A stretch of DNA of 41,150 nt from Betaproteobacteria bacterium (GCA_009925585.1 RFYK01000006.1:1-41150); one strand, 5' to 3'; numbered from the stretch's first letter, positions 31,233 to 41,001 are shown. Program-made: numbers and translations. The notes: generated by a model not told the origin, from the sequence alone.

Positions 31233-32018
31233 TCAAGCATGTCGTTTCAGAAAATCGCGGGTCTCGCGGACACATTCATGCGGTTTTTCAATCGGTGTCC
31301 AGTGACCACAACGGTTGAACACCACACAGCGTGCGTGCTGCATTCGTCTGGCCATGGCGCGAACTGAATCAGGCGTTGCCACCAAATCTTCGTCGCCAGT
31401 GACCAACAATGTTTGCGCTTGAATCTGCTCAACCGCTGCGGCTTGCGCGCTCGCCAATGCCAAGCAGTGGTCGGCATAAGCCTTGGGCGTTTGCCGCATC
31501 AAACTTTCTCTGACAAAGGCGTATGCGCTGGGGTGATTGGCCTTGGTGTGTGAGCTCACGGCGGTCGCCAACAATTGGTCCGCCACGGCTTGCATGCCAG
31601 CGAGCCCTTCTTTTTGGATGTTTTCTGCCCGTTTGCGAAGCCCTTCTCTGGCCGCGTCAGCTGGCGACATCAATGGACCGAACAAAACCAAACTTTTGAC
31701 CAACGCTGGGCTGGTGACTGCCAAGTGCTGGCAAACAATCGTTCCCATGGAATGCGCCACCCATTGCGCTTGGGTGATCCCCAATGTCTTGCAAACGGTT
31801 TGCAAACAAGACACCATGTCTTCAATGCGGACAGCGCTCACATCCAAAGCCGATCTGCCACTGCCGGGCATGTCCACGCGAATCCATCGCAAACCCTCAA
31901 ACGCAGACTGCATGGCAGACCAAGTGTTCGACGTGCCCCCCAACCCATGCACACACACCACCGCAGGCCCTGATCCAGAATCTTCGACAGCCACGCCCTG
32001 GATCAGATGCAAGCTCAT
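31233..32018 (-). CDS. Alpha/beta hydrolase
   Basis: 261-residue alpha/beta-fold hydrolase. The oxyanion region is VVCVHGLGGTSNTWSAM, the nucleophile elbow AHSMGTI (Ser), the acid in VTGDEDLVATPDS and the His in NRCGHWTPIEKP. Similar proteins hydrolyse esters, lactones or C-C bonds (for example 3-oxoadipate enol-lactonase-like). ATG 32018 (MSLHLIQGVAVEDSG) is preferred to TTG 32039. It is the first gene behind the divergent TetR region and probably leads the long minus-strand transcription unit. Confidence 0.88.
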   Translation of the reverse strand: MSLHLIQGVAVEDSGSGPAVVCVHGLGGTSNTWSAMQSAFEGLRWIRVDMPGSGRSALDVSAVRIEDMVSCLQTVCKTLGITQAQWVAHSMGTIVCQHLAVTSPALVKSLVLFGPLMSPADAAREGLRKRAENIQKEGLAGMQAVADQLLATAVSSHTKANHPSAYAFVRESLMRQTPKAYADHCLALASAQAAAVEQIQAQTLLVTGDEDLVATPDSVRAMARRMQHARCVVFNRCGHWTPIEKPHECVRETRDFLKRHA

Positions 32019-32051
32019 GCTTCGCTTGACTCCGTGCAAACAAAGTGGTGG

Positions 32052-32079
32052 ACTATAGGAAGCAACATGATGGCGTCAA
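32052..32079 (-). promoter_or_regulatory. Putative sigma70 promoter of the alpha/beta hydrolase operon
   Basis: On the minus strand TTGACG (32079-32074), a 16-nt spacer and TATAGT (32057-32052) form a good -35/-10 pair, placing the transcript start about 25 nt before the ATG at 32018. Found by eye. Confidence 0.6.
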
Positions 32080-32124
32080 TCTTTGAAAATCTTCGATGGG
32101 GGCATGAAAGAACAGATGTCAAAA

Positions 32125-32140
32125 TGAGACATGTGTCTCA
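32125..32140. promoter_or_regulatory. Perfect inverted repeat, candidate TetR operator
   Basis: TGAGACA-TG-TGTCTCA is a perfect 7-bp inverted repeat with a 2-nt centre, 79 nt before the TetR start codon and about 45 nt upstream of the hydrolase -35 box. An overlapping ATGTC/GACAT repeat (32116-32132) is also present. Size and place suit a TetR-family dimer controlling both directions. The rest of the 200-nt gap 32019-32218 shows nothing else clear. Confidence 0.6.
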
Positions 32141-32218
32141 ATTCATCAAAGAAATCGTAAGGCTTGAGGTGCAGAATAGGAACCCTGATCACCGCTTTTT
32201 TTCTCCTGATTTACCCTG

Positions 32219-32887
32219 ATGAACGCCCATCCCGTCACACCCACCCCGGACTTTCCCGGACGTCCCCCGGGCATCAAACCCGTCACATTCAACCTGCTTG
32301 TGGAAAGTGCGATCACATTGATGCAGCAATCCGGATGCGCCCCCTCAGTGGCAGAGGTGGCGACACACGCTGGCGTGTCCAGAGCCACTGCCTACCGTTG
32401 TTTTCCCAGTAAAGGTGCAATGCTCAGCATCATGGTCAGTCAGTCGCTCGGCCCCATGCGAACGTTTGCGTCCGAGCATGTTGGCGGCAAAGATCGGGTC
32501 ATGGACCTGTTGACCCGAAGTTTTCCAAGATTGAGTAAACACGAGGCCACGCTGAGAACAGCGGTGCAAATCTCCTTGGAACAACAAGCGTTGTCAAAAG
32601 CAGGTTTACTCAAAGAAACGCCTTACCGAAGAGGACACCGCATACAGATTCTTGACAAAGCATTAGAGCCTTTGAAATCACAACTGCCACAAGATATATA
32701 TTCGCAGTTGCACAAATCACTGTCCGTGGTTTATGGGGTTGAAATTTTCATTGTCCTCAAAGACATTTGGAATGAAAAAAACAAACATGTCTTGGACACC
32801 ATGCTTTGGATGGCAGATGCATTGATTGAAGCGGCATTGGCACAGGCGAAAGAACGAAAAAAAACTCGATTTAAACAAAAGGATTGA
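32219..32887 (+). CDS. TetR-family transcriptional regulator
   Basis: 222-residue regulator with an N-terminal helix-turn-helix (SVAEVATHAGVSRATAYRCF then PSKGAML) and a divergent ligand-binding C-terminal domain. The N-terminus is proline-rich (TPTPDFPGRPPGIKP). Divergent from the hydrolase/transporter operon with an inverted repeat between them, so it likely represses that operon and itself until a pathway metabolite binds. The start codon has only a weak ribosome binding site. The FAH gene starts 1 nt after its stop. Confidence 0.88.
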   Translation: MNAHPVTPTPDFPGRPPGIKPVTFNLLVESAITLMQQSGCAPSVAEVATHAGVSRATAYRCFPSKGAMLSIMVSQSLGPMRTFASEHVGGKDRVMDLLTRSFPRLSKHEATLRTAVQISLEQQALSKAGLLKETPYRRGHRIQILDKALEPLKSQLPQDIYSQLHKSLSVVYGVEIFIVLKDIWNEKNKHVLDTMLWMADALIEAALAQAKERKKTRFKQKD

Positions 32888-32888
32888 A

Positions 32889-33662
32889 ATGAAAATTGCG
32901 ACATGCATTCACCAAGGCAAGCCGTATGTAGGCCAAGTATCTGAGCAGCAGCAGACCATTCAACTGTTTGAGGTTTCCGAAGAAGAACACCAAGCCGGGG
33001 CTTTGTCTTTGATTCTCAAGCAATCGCAACCCCAACTGTCTTCACGTGTGCTCTCGTTGAAAGAGGTGACATTGACTGCACCCATTCCCAAGCCCAGAAG
33101 AAACCTGTTTTGTGTCGGACGCAACTACCACGCGCATGCCAAAGAATTGGCTGCCAGCGTGTTCAAGAGCAGCAATGCCGATCCGAACGCGTGGCCCATC
33201 GTGTTCACCAAAGTGCCAGAGTGTGTGGTGGGACCTTTTGATCCGGTCACACTGCCTGTCCACATCTCACAACAAATCGATTACGAAGCGGAACTGGCAG
33301 TGGTCATTGGCAAAGGCGGCCTCAACATCAGCAAGGATGAAGCCATGTCGCATGTCTTCGGCTACACCATCGTCAATGATGTGACCGCGCGCGATGTACA
33401 AATGCGCCATCAGCAATGGGACTTGGGTAAATCATTTGACACGTTCTGTCCCATGGGGCCGTGGCTGGTGACAGCGGACGAATTCGATGGGCTGACTGCC
33501 CATGTGCGTTGCTGGGTGAACGGCGAGCTGCGTCAGGACGGCCATGCCAGTCACATGATTTTTGACATTCCCACGCTGATCGAAACCTGTTCCAGAGGCA
33601 TCACACTCTTACCTGGCGACATCATTGCCACTGGCACACCATTTCACGGCCATCGCCGCTGA
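32889..33662 (+). CDS. Fumarylacetoacetate hydrolase-family protein, C-terminus lost
   Basis: FAH-fold hydrolase/isomerase of acylpyruvates or related ring-cleavage products. ATG 32889 has AAAGGA upstream and starts MKIATCIHQGKPYVGQV. Core motifs are NLFCVGRNYHAHAKELA, the metal-ligand region DYEAELAVVIGKGG and FGYTIVNDVTARDVQ. After DIIATGTP the family continues with a Gly-rich AGVG loop and about 40 more residues; here the frame reads FHGHRR and stops. The missing end coincides with the start of the next VOC frame and a possible shared 14-nt stretch (33628-33641). Confidence 0.85.
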   Translation: MKIATCIHQGKPYVGQVSEQQQTIQLFEVSEEEHQAGALSLILKQSQPQLSSRVLSLKEVTLTAPIPKPRRNLFCVGRNYHAHAKELAASVFKSSNADPNAWPIVFTKVPECVVGPFDPVTLPVHISQQIDYEAELAVVIGKGGLNISKDEAMSHVFGYTIVNDVTARDVQMRHQQWDLGKSFDTFCPMGPWLVTADEFDGLTAHVRCWVNGELRQDGHASHMIFDIPTLIETCSRGITLLPGDIIATGTPFHGHRR

Positions 33663-33996
33663 CCCCAAAGCGACGCTAGATTTTTACGAGAACTTACTAG
33701 GACTGCGTGTGGGATACCGTCCTGATTTAGGCTTCACAGGCGCGTGGTTGTACGCGGGCGACACGGTGGTGTTGCATTTGTACTTTGACCGGCCTGTCCC
33801 CCAGCCTGCTGCGGGTGTGATTGACCACATGGCATTCACCACACAAGATTTGAAAGCATTCAAAGCCCGATTTGATGACCGCAACTACCCTTACAAACTT
33901 CAACACCGAGAAGGCGGGCCATGGCAATTGTTTTGCCATGACCCCAGCGGCGCCAAAGTAGAGTTGAATTTTTCAGCCACAGAAAGTTTGGACTGA
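33625..33996 (+). CDS. VOC/glyoxalase-family protein, 5' end fused into the FAH gene
   Basis: About 123-residue single-module vicinal-oxygen-chelate protein: HHFTAIAADPKATLDFYENL, GYRPDLGFTGAWLYAGD, VIDHMAFTTQDLKAFKARF and DPSGAKVELNF, with His, His and Glu as likely metal ligands. Only a TTG at 33625 inside the FAH frame is available as start; the natural start and ribosome binding site were probably removed by the same deletion that clipped FAH. Function unknown; glyoxalase- or dioxygenase-like. Confidence 0.78.
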   Translation: MPLAHHFTAIAADPKATLDFYENLLGLRVGYRPDLGFTGAWLYAGDTVVLHLYFDRPVPQPAAGVIDHMAFTTQDLKAFKARFDDRNYPYKLQHREGGPWQLFCHDPSGAKVELNFSATESLD

Positions 33997-33998
33997 AA

Positions 33999-34018
33999 CA
34001 AAGCATCCATTTGCTTTG
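33999..34018. terminator. Weak hairpin between convergent genes
   Basis: CAAAGCA-TCCATT-TGCTTTG is a perfect 7-bp stem right after the VOC stop and before the end of the convergent lipoprotein gene. It is AT-rich with no real T-run, so intrinsic terminator function is uncertain. Confidence 0.35.
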
Positions 34019-34047
34019 ATTGACTGAACAGATTCAGCCAAGGAGCA

Positions 34048-34227
34048 TCATTTTTTCTCTTCTTGCTTTTCTTCTTTTTTCTCAGTTTTGTCTTTGTCGG
34101 ATTTGAAGAAATCTGACACCGAACTCACCGTGGAGTCGTAGGCAGAACTGAGGGTAGAACATCCACCCAAGCCCAGAGTGACCAACAACAAAGAAACCAC
34201 AGACAAGGTTTTGAGAGAGTGCAACAT
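34048..34227 (-). CDS. Small lipoprotein, hypothetical
   Basis: 59-residue protein read from ATG 34227. It has a lipoprotein signal peptide MLHSLKTLSVVSLLLVTLGL with lipobox LGGC (Cys23), then STLSSAYDSTVSS and a very charged Lys/Glu C-terminus (KSDKDKTEKKEEKQEEKK). It should be lipid-anchored in the envelope. AAGGA lies about 5 nt upstream. The region before it (34228-34327) is AT-rich and probably contains its promoter. No specific family recognised. Confidence 0.75.
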   Translation of the reverse strand: MLHSLKTLSVVSLLLVTLGLGGCSTLSSAYDSTVSSVSDFFKSDKDKTEKKEEKQEEKK

Positions 34228-34327
34228 GAACGTCCTTTGAGAAGTTGATTAACTTAGCGACGGATCTTAAAGTAATGGGCTAAAAATAAATAAATACAAA
34301 AAGTCACATTTATTTTTAAATTAAGTA

Positions 34328-34795
34328 TCAAATAACTACTTCTGGATTTTGCACACACACCAGCTGAACTTCTGAAGAACTGTCTTTGGTGTGATGTCTG
34401 AGCCACCACAAACCGCCTTTTCGAAATGACAAAGGTGACACCGGATTCAATTGCAAAAGCAATTCAACGGTCTCTGCCAAAAAGGGTTGATGGGCCACCA
34501 CCAGGACCGGTTGTTTCGCTACGGGCCAATCGGCTGCCCTCAGTAATGCCATGGCGCTGGCGTCTGGCGTGATGTCTTCACAGATAGAAAAAGCTCGATC
34601 AAGGTAAGCCACGGTTTGCCGTGTTCGCTTCGCTGGACTGCACAAAATCAACACGTTGTTTGGCAGTCTGGCATTCAGCCATTTCGCCATGGAAGCAGCT
34701 TGCTTCTCTCCTTTGCGCGACAACGAACGGTCCATGTCGGACTGCCCGGGCAATGCATCCAACGCATGCGCATGTCGCCAAAGCAGCAAGTCCAT
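34328..34795 (-). CDS. sixA: Phosphohistidine phosphatase SixA-type
   Basis: 155-residue histidine phosphatase with the RHG-like catalytic motif in MDLLLWRHAHALDAL, the second Arg in LCSPAKRTRQTV and the late His in VLVVAHQPFLAETV. SixA removes phosphate from histidines of phosphorelay or PTS-type proteins. One nucleotide separates it from the ppk stop, so it is likely co-transcribed with polyphosphate kinase, an arrangement common in this order. Confidence 0.9.
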   Translation of the reverse strand: MDLLLWRHAHALDALPGQSDMDRSLSRKGEKQAASMAKWLNARLPNNVLILCSPAKRTRQTVAYLDRAFSICEDITPDASAMALLRAADWPVAKQPVLVVAHQPFLAETVELLLQLNPVSPLSFRKGGLWWLRHHTKDSSSEVQLVCVQNPEVVI

Positions 34796-34796
34796 G

Positions 34797-36854
34797 TCAG
34801 TTTTTCTGTTGGTATTTTTTCATCAACTCAACCTGCGCGCTCAAGTGAGGCTGCGCATGCGCGGGTTGCTTGCGTTGGTAGTGGCCTTCGATTTGCAGTT
34901 CCCAGGCGTCGGTGTTGTCGTAAAGGTACGCAACCAAACATTCGTCAATGACTTTTTGACGCAAAGCCTTGTCAAGCACTGGCCAAGCAATTTCAATTCT
35001 TCTCATCATGTTGCGGTTCATCCAGTCGGCGCTGGAGAGGTACAAATCCTCTTTTTCACCAGAACGGAAGTAGTAGACCCGCGAATGTTCTAAAAACCGA
35101 CCAATGATGGAACGCACTCGTATGCGCTCGGTGAAACCTTCTCTTTGCGCAGGCAATATGCAAGCACCACGCACAATCAAGTCAATGTTCACACCGCGCT
35201 GACCCGCCAATACCAATTGCTTGGCCAGTTTTTCATCGGTGAGTGAATTCATTTTCAAAATGATTCGGCCAGGCTCCCCATGCATGCTGGCTTTTGAAAC
35301 CTTGTCCACCATCTCCATCAATTGCTCTTGCAAATGAAAAGGCGCCAGCCACAAATGGTGAAGTTTGTTGATACGCGTTTGGCTTGCCAACTGTGTGAAG
35401 ACCGCATCCATGTCGGCGGTCATGTCCGGATTGGCTGTCATGAAACTGATGTCGGTGTACAGACGCGCAGTGCGTGCGTTGTAATTGCCGGTGGACAAAT
35501 GCCCGTATCGCGTCAACTTGCTGCCTTCGCGGCGGGTCACCAACAACATCTTGGCGTGTGTTTTCAAACCCACAACACCATACACCACCTGAGCGCCAAC
35601 CGACTCCAGTCTTTCAGCCCAATTGATATTCGCCTCTTCATCAAATCGCGCTTTGATTTCCACCACCGCAGTCACTTCTTTGCCACGGATCACGGCTTCG
35701 CGAAGTAAATCCATCAACTCAGAATCGGTGCCCGTTCTGTAAATCGTTTGCTTGATTGCAAGCACTTTGGGATCGTTAACCGCTTCCTTCAGAAAAGCCA
35801 ACACACCTTTGAACGACTCAAAAGGCTGATGTATCAGAACATCATTTTTTTTGATCTGCTTGAAAATGGATTCATCTTCACGAAGTTGCTTCGGATAGCT
35901 GGCTTGAAACTCGGGAAACAACAGCGACGGCAAGTTAACAAGGTCGATCAACTGCGTGAGTCGCACCAAATTCACAGGGCCATCTACCCTGTAAAGGGCT
36001 TCAGACGGCAGTTTGAATTGCTGCAATAAAAACTGAGACAAATGCTCTGAGCAATCCGAGGACACTTCTAAACGAACGGGCTTGCCAAATTGACGGTGCT
36101 CCAGACCGTGTCTGAGCGCCGTTCTCAGATTTTTTGCGTCTTCCTCGTCAACCAGCAATTCTGAATCTCGGGTGACACGAAATTGTGAAAACTGCCCAAC
36201 CACCCGGTCTGGAAACAAATCCACCAAATGGGCGCGAATCACGCTCGACAGCGTCACCATGTAAATGGTCTGACCATCACCCGGCACAGGCAGACGAATG
36301 ACGCGCGGTAAGGAGCGAGGCACTTTGACAATGGCGATGTCGTTTTCACGGCCGAAGGCGTCTTTGCCAGACAGTCGCACAATGAAATTCAAAGACTTGT
36401 TGGCAACTTGCGGAAAAGGATGCGAAGGATCCAAACTGACAGGTGTGAGCAATGGCTTCACGTATTGGTCAAAGTATTGCTTGACCCATTTGTGCTGCGC
36501 TTTGTTGCGCTCGTTGTAAGTGATCAAACGAATGCCTTGCGCGCTCAATGCTGGCATCAATTCGTCATTGAATACCTTGTATTGCTTTTCAACCAGTGTT
36601 TTGGCGACTTGCGAAATCTTCTGGTAAGTGTGCAATGAATACGGTGCAGCAAGGCTTTTGCTGTCGATTTGATGCAAATGCAGCGCAACCCTTACTTCAA
36701 AAAATTCATCCAAATTCGAAGACACGATGCACAAATAACGCAATCGTTCCAAAAGAGGTATTTGGGGTCGCCGCGCCATGTCCAGCACACGCTCATTGAA
36801 AGCCAAAGTGCTTTCATCTCTGTCAATCAACATGGGCAGCGTGGATGTCGACAT
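34797..36854 (-). CDS. ppk1: Polyphosphate kinase 1
   Basis: Makes inorganic polyphosphate from ATP by an autophosphorylated histidine. 685 residues, full length. N domain from LAFNERVLDMARRPQIPLLE; PLD-like catalytic motifs GLKTHAKMLLVTRREG and YGHLSTGNYNARTARLYTDI (the catalytic His is in the latter); C-terminal signature YLSSADWMNRNMMRRIE. It follows glmM by 10 nt without an evident ribosome binding site. Confidence 0.97.
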   Translation of the reverse strand: MSTSTLPMLIDRDESTLAFNERVLDMARRPQIPLLERLRYLCIVSSNLDEFFEVRVALHLHQIDSKSLAAPYSLHTYQKISQVAKTLVEKQYKVFNDELMPALSAQGIRLITYNERNKAQHKWVKQYFDQYVKPLLTPVSLDPSHPFPQVANKSLNFIVRLSGKDAFGRENDIAIVKVPRSLPRVIRLPVPGDGQTIYMVTLSSVIRAHLVDLFPDRVVGQFSQFRVTRDSELLVDEEDAKNLRTALRHGLEHRQFGKPVRLEVSSDCSEHLSQFLLQQFKLPSEALYRVDGPVNLVRLTQLIDLVNLPSLLFPEFQASYPKQLREDESIFKQIKKNDVLIHQPFESFKGVLAFLKEAVNDPKVLAIKQTIYRTGTDSELMDLLREAVIRGKEVTAVVEIKARFDEEANINWAERLESVGAQVVYGVVGLKTHAKMLLVTRREGSKLTRYGHLSTGNYNARTARLYTDISFMTANPDMTADMDAVFTQLASQTRINKLHHLWLAPFHLQEQLMEMVDKVSKASMHGEPGRIILKMNSLTDEKLAKQLVLAGQRGVNIDLIVRGACILPAQREGFTERIRVRSIIGRFLEHSRVYYFRSGEKEDLYLSSADWMNRNMMRRIEIAWPVLDKALRQKVIDECLVAYLYDNTDAWELQIEGHYQRKQPAHAQPHLSAQVELMKKYQQKN

Positions 36855-36864
36855 GGTGATTTCA

Positions 36865-38193
36865 TCAATTCAGTAATTGGGCCAATTGCGCTGCTGACTG
36901 TTGGGCTGTGGCCATGTCGGGTGCTTCCACCATGATCCTCAGCACGGGTTCGGTGCCACTGGGTCGGATCAAAATTCGCCCTTGTGCGCCCAAACTGCTC
37001 TCCAATGCCAAACACGCTTGCTGAAACGGCGCATGGTGTTGCCAGTCCATGCTTTCGCTCAATTTGACATTGATCATGTGCTGCGCAAACAGTGACACAT
37101 CTTGCAACAGTTGTGCCAGTGACGCATTTGCCCTCAGGCATGCTTGGATGACTTGCAACCCACTGATCAAGCCATCGCCACTGGTGTGTTTGTCCAATAT
37201 CAACAAATGACCTGAACCTTCGCCACCCAACAGCCATTGGTTTTCTGCCAGTTTTTCCAAGACATAACGGTCACCGACTTTCGCTCTCACCAAGGGGATA
37301 TGCAGCTTGGCCAAAGCCAACTCCACGCCTTTGTTGGTCATCTGCGTACCCACCACACCGCTGACGGTCTGTCCCTGCTGCAAACGGTCTTTGGCGAGTA
37401 CATAAAGCAATTCATCGCCGTTGTATAACCGGCCTGTGTGATCGACCACTTGCAAGCGGTCTGCATCGCCGTCCAACGCCAGACCGAAGTCAGCCTGATG
37501 TGTTTTGACGGCTTGCACCAAGGCTTGCGGCTGTGTGGCGCCGACCCCTTGGTTGATGTTCAACCCATCAGGTGAACAACCAATGGAGATCACTTCTGCG
37601 CCCAGTTCTTTGAAGACCTTTGGGGCCGCCAGGTAAGCAGCCCCGTGGGCTGCATCCACCACTATTTTTTTTCCTTTCAGCGACAGCGTGCCAGCAAAAG
37701 TGCTTTTGCAAAATTCAATGTACCTGCCGATGGCGTCATCCAAGCGACGGGTTTTGCCAAGCGATGCAGAGTTCACCCACTCCGCTTGCATGTCAAGTCG
37801 TTGCTCTACGGCTAACTCCCAATGGTCATCTAACTTGCTGCCTTGGGCATTGAAAAATTTCACCCCGTTGTCGTCAAACGGGTTGTGACTTGCACTGATC
37901 ACCACACCCAAGTTGGCACGCAAAGCTTTGGTCAAGTAGGCCACGCCCGGCGTGGGCATGGGACCGAGCAGCACGACATCGACACCTGCAGAATTGAAAC
38001 CGGCCTCTAACGCAGACTCCAACATGTAACCCGAAATGCGTGTGTCTTTCCCGATGACCACTTGAGGGCGTGGGTCAGTTAACTTCAAGTGGTGTCCAAC
38101 CGCGTTCGCCAGTTTCAACATGAAATCGGGCGTGATGGGGAATTGACCCACCGTTCCACGAATGCCATCTGTTCCGAAATAGGTTCTTTTCAT
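36865..38193 (-). CDS. glmM: Phosphoglucosamine mutase
   Basis: Converts glucosamine-6-phosphate to glucosamine-1-phosphate for peptidoglycan and LPS precursors. 442 residues from ATG 38193 ([20 protein letters not shown]); the longer open frame upstream overlaps folP and is not homologous. The phosphoserine loop is [19 protein letters not shown], the Mg loop [11 protein letters not shown] and the phosphate-binding loop [14 protein letters not shown]. It is 31 nt after folP, in the conserved ftsH-folP-glmM order. Confidence 0.97.
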   Translation of the reverse strand: MKRTYFGTDGIRGTVGQFPITPDFMLKLANAVGHHLKLTDPRPQVVIGKDTRISGYMLESALEAGFNSAGVDVVLLGPMPTPGVAYLTKALRANLGVVISASHNPFDDNGVKFFNAQGSKLDDHWELAVEQRLDMQAEWVNSASLGKTRRLDDAIGRYIEFCKSTFAGTLSLKGKKIVVDAAHGAAYLAAPKVFKELGAEVISIGCSPDGLNINQGVGATQPQALVQAVKTHQADFGLALDGDADRLQVVDHTGRLYNGDELLYVLAKDRLQQGQTVSGVVGTQMTNKGVELALAKLHIPLVRAKVGDRYVLEKLAENQWLLGGEGSGHLLILDKHTSGDGLISGLQVIQACLRANASLAQLLQDVSLFAQHMINVKLSESMDWQHHAPFQQACLALESSLGAQGRILIRPSGTEPVLRIMVEAPDMATAQQSAAQLAQLLN

Positions 38194-38224
38194 GTTGTTC
38201 TGATCCCGCAGGATTTGTGTAACT

Positions 38225-39088
38225 TCAAACTGAGGCCAGCCAAACGGCCCTTGCCGCCACGGTGTGGGCCACATCATGCACACGCAAAATGCCCGCCCCT
38301 CTTTCCATCGCCAAAACAGCTGCTGCGATGCTGGGTATGAGGCGTTGTGAAACATCCAACCCAGTGACATGACCCAATGATGATTTGCGTGACCAACCCA
38401 CCATGAGTGGAAGGTCAAACTGTAGCAAAAGCTTTTGGAATTTCAGAATATGAAAGTTTTGTGACACTTTTTTTCCGAAGCCAATGCCCGGGTCCAACAC
38501 GATGCGGTTTCTGGCAATCTGGTGTTGATCTGTGAGTTGCAACTGTGTTTGAAAAAAAGTGGTCAATGCCTCGATCACATCCTCTTGCATGGGATGGATT
38601 TGCATGGTGGTTGGTTCGGCATGCATGTGCATCATGCACACACCACATTGAGAGGAGGAAATGGTTTGCATGGCATGCGGTTGCCGCAAGCCCCAGACAT
38701 CGTTGATGATGTCCACACCAAGATCCAATGCCTTTTGCATGTTCTGTGGATGGTAAGTGTCGACGGACAACGGTTTCCCCCAGCGCAGCAACTCATCCAA
38801 CACAGGGGCAATTCGAAGCCACTCCTCCCCGTGCGTCAATGGCTGCGCACCCGGTCGCGTAGATTCCCCACCCACGTCCAAAATGTCAGCCCCTTCATTG
38901 AGCAACACCTGTGCGTGCGCAATGACTTCTGCGGGGGAAGACAGGGGCTGTGAGGTTGAGAAAGAGTCTGGCGTCGCGTTGACGATGCCCATGACCAATG
39001 GGCGTTCAAGAGAAAGGTCAAAGCGAGTGGTTTTCCAAAAACGAACATGGGGCAAACGCCCCATGTCTTCATGACCAGCCAAAGCCAT
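38225..39088 (-). CDS. folP: Dihydropteroate synthase
   Basis: Condenses p-aminobenzoate with dihydropterin pyrophosphate in folate synthesis; sulfonamide target. 287 residues. Motifs are [36 protein letters not shown] and [12 protein letters not shown], with a GWSRKSSLG lysine loop. The start overlaps the ftsH stop by one base (TAATG), indicating coupling. The N-terminal extension before [13 protein letters not shown] is normal for the order. Confidence 0.96.
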   Translation of the reverse strand: MALAGHEDMGRLPHVRFWKTTRFDLSLERPLVMGIVNATPDSFSTSQPLSSPAEVIAHAQVLLNEGADILDVGGESTRPGAQPLTHGEEWLRIAPVLDELLRWGKPLSVDTYHPQNMQKALDLGVDIINDVWGLRQPHAMQTISSSQCGVCMMHMHAEPTTMQIHPMQEDVIEALTTFFQTQLQLTDQHQIARNRIVLDPGIGFGKKVSQNFHILKFQKLLLQFDLPLMVGWSRKSSLGHVTGLDVSQRLIPSIAAAVLAMERGAGILRVHDVAHTVAARAVWLASV

Positions 39089-41001
39089 TAAGCCGTGGTG
39101 GGCGATGTATTTGGATGAACAGCGGGCGTGCCACCTGAACCATCGCCAGACGAAGGTGTGCGTGGTGTCCAGTCTTTCGGCGGACGCGGTGGACGTCCAG
39201 CCATGATGTCATCTAACTGATCGCTGTCAATCGTTTCCCACTCCATCAACGCATTGGCCATGGCGTGCATCTTGTCGGCGTTTTCTTCAATCAGTTTTCT
39301 GGCCAAGCTGTACTGCGCGTCAATGATGCTTCTGACTTCATCATCCACTTTTTTCATCGTGGATTCGCTCATGTTGGTGGTTTTGGTCACTGAACGACCC
39401 AGAAAAACTTCGCCTTCATTTTCAGCGTAAACCATGGGGCCCAGGGCTTCGGACATGCCATAGCGCATCACCATGTCGCGTGCAATTTGAGTGGCACGCT
39501 CAAAATCGTTTGAAGCACCGGTGGTCATTTGGTTCATGAACACTTCCTCGGCGATTCGTCCACCAAACAACATGCTGATTTGGCTGAGCATGTAAGTTCT
39601 GTCGTAGCTGTAACGGTCAGCCGCCGGCAAACTCATGGTGACACCGAGTGCGCGTCCCCTTGGAATGATGGTGACCTTATGGACTGGATCGCATTTGGGC
39701 ATGAGCTTGCCAATCAACGCATGGCCAGACTCGTGATAAGCGGTGTTCTTGCGTTCCTCTTCAGGCATGACCATGCTGCGTCGCTCAGGACCCATCAAAA
39801 TTTTGTCTTTGGCTTTTTCAAAGTCTTGCATCTCCACCACGCGGGCATTACGTCGCGCAGCCATCAGTGCGGCTTCGTTGGTCAGGTTTGCCAAGTCAGC
39901 ACCGCTCATGCCCGGTGTGCCTCGGGCAATCACACTGGGGGACACGTCTTGCCCCACAGGAATCTTGCGCATGTGCACATTGAGGATTTGTTCACGGCCG
40001 CGAATGTCAGGCAAAGTCACATACACCTGTCTGTCAAAACGACCAGGGCGAAGTAACGCGGCGTCGAGGATGTCAGGGCGGTTGGTGGCGGCCACCACGA
40101 TCACACCCAGATTGGTTTCAAAGCCATCCATCTCCACCAACATTTGGTTGAGCGTTTGTTCCCGTTCGTCATTGCCGCCGCCAAGCCCTGCGCCCCGTTG
40201 ACGGCCCACGGCGTCAATCTCGTCAATGAAAATGATGCAAGGCGCATTCTTTTTGGCGTTTTCAAACATGTCACGCACACGGGCTGCACCCACACCCACA
40301 AACATCTCGACAAAGTCAGAACCAGAAATGCTGAAGAAGGGAACTTTGGCTTCGCCAGCGATGCCTTTGGCCAACAACGTTTTGCCCGTTCCGGGCGGAC
40401 CCACCAACAACAAACCTCTGGGAATGCGGCCACCAAGTTTTTGAAATTTTTGCGGATCTTTGAGGAAGTCCACCACTTCCTTGACTTCCTCTTTGGCTTC
40501 ATCACAACCCGCCACGTCCGCGAAGGTCACGGTGTTGTTGTTTTCGTCAAGCATGCGGGCTTTGCTTTTGCCAAAGCTGAAAGCGCCACCTTTTCCGCCA
40601 CCTTGCATTTGGCGCATGAAGTACACCCACACGCCAATGAGCAACAGCATGGGGCCCCAACTGACCAACAAGGTCATCAACAAAGAGCCTTCTTCGCGGG
40701 GTTTGACATCAAACTTCACGTTATTGGCAATCAAATCGCCCACCAAGCCCCGGTCTAAATAGGTGGCGTTGGTTCTGACTTTGCGGTCATCGGTTGTGGT
40801 TGCAATGATTTCTGTGCCGCCCTGACCTTCTTGAATGGTGGCCGACTTGATTCGCTTGCCTCGAACTTCCTCGAGAAAATCTGAATAGGCGAGATAGCCA
40901 TTGCCCGCTTGGCCGCGCGTATCAAATTGCTTGAAAACGGTGAACAGCACCAAAGCAATCACCAGCCAGACAGCCATTTTAGAAAACCAAGGATTGTTCA
41001 A
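39088..41001 (-). CDS. ftsH: ATP-dependent zinc metalloprotease FtsH
   Basis: Membrane-anchored AAA+ protease that degrades misfolded membrane proteins and regulators. 637 residues. First membrane helix [15 protein letters not shown], periplasmic domain, second helix [20 protein letters not shown], then Walker [14 protein letters not shown], Walker [13 protein letters not shown] and the zinc site HESGH ([11 protein letters not shown]). The start is an unusual TTG (40999-41001), supported by TGGAG 7 nt upstream and by the family N-terminus MNNPWFSK. First gene of the folP-glmM-ppk cluster here. Confidence 0.98.
   Translation of the reverse strand: MNNPWFSKMAVWLVIALVLFTVFKQFDTRGQAGNGYLAYSDFLEEVRGKRIKSATIQEGQGGTEIIATTTDDRKVRTNATYLDRGLVGDLIANNVKFDVKPREEGSLLMTLLVSWGPMLLLIGVWVYFMRQMQGGGKGGAFSFGKSKARMLDENNNTVTFADVAGCDEAKEEVKEVVDFLKDPQKFQKLGGRIPRGLLLVGPPGTGKTLLAKGIAGEAKVPFFSISGSDFVEMFVGVGAARVRDMFENAKKNAPCIIFIDEIDAVGRQRGAGLGGGNDEREQTLNQMLVEMDGFETNLGVIVVAATNRPDILDAALLRPGRFDRQVYVTLPDIRGREQILNVHMRKIPVGQDVSPSVIARGTPGMSGADLANLTNEAALMAARRNARVVEMQDFEKAKDKILMGPERRSMVMPEEERKNTAYHESGHALIGKLMPKCDPVHKVTIIPRGRALGVTMSLPAADRYSYDRTYMLSQISMLFGGRIAEEVFMNQMTTGASNDFERATQIARDMVMRYGMSEALGPMVYAENEGEVFLGRSVTKTTNMSESTMKKVDDEVRSIIDAQYSLARKLIEENADKMHAMANALMEWETIDSDQLDDIMAGRPPRPPKDWTPRTPSSGDGSGGTPAVHPNTSPTTA

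Noticed and set aside
36865-38418. 75-codon N-terminal extension of glmM
   Set aside because: The extension overlaps folP and has no homology; the family start is ATG 38193.
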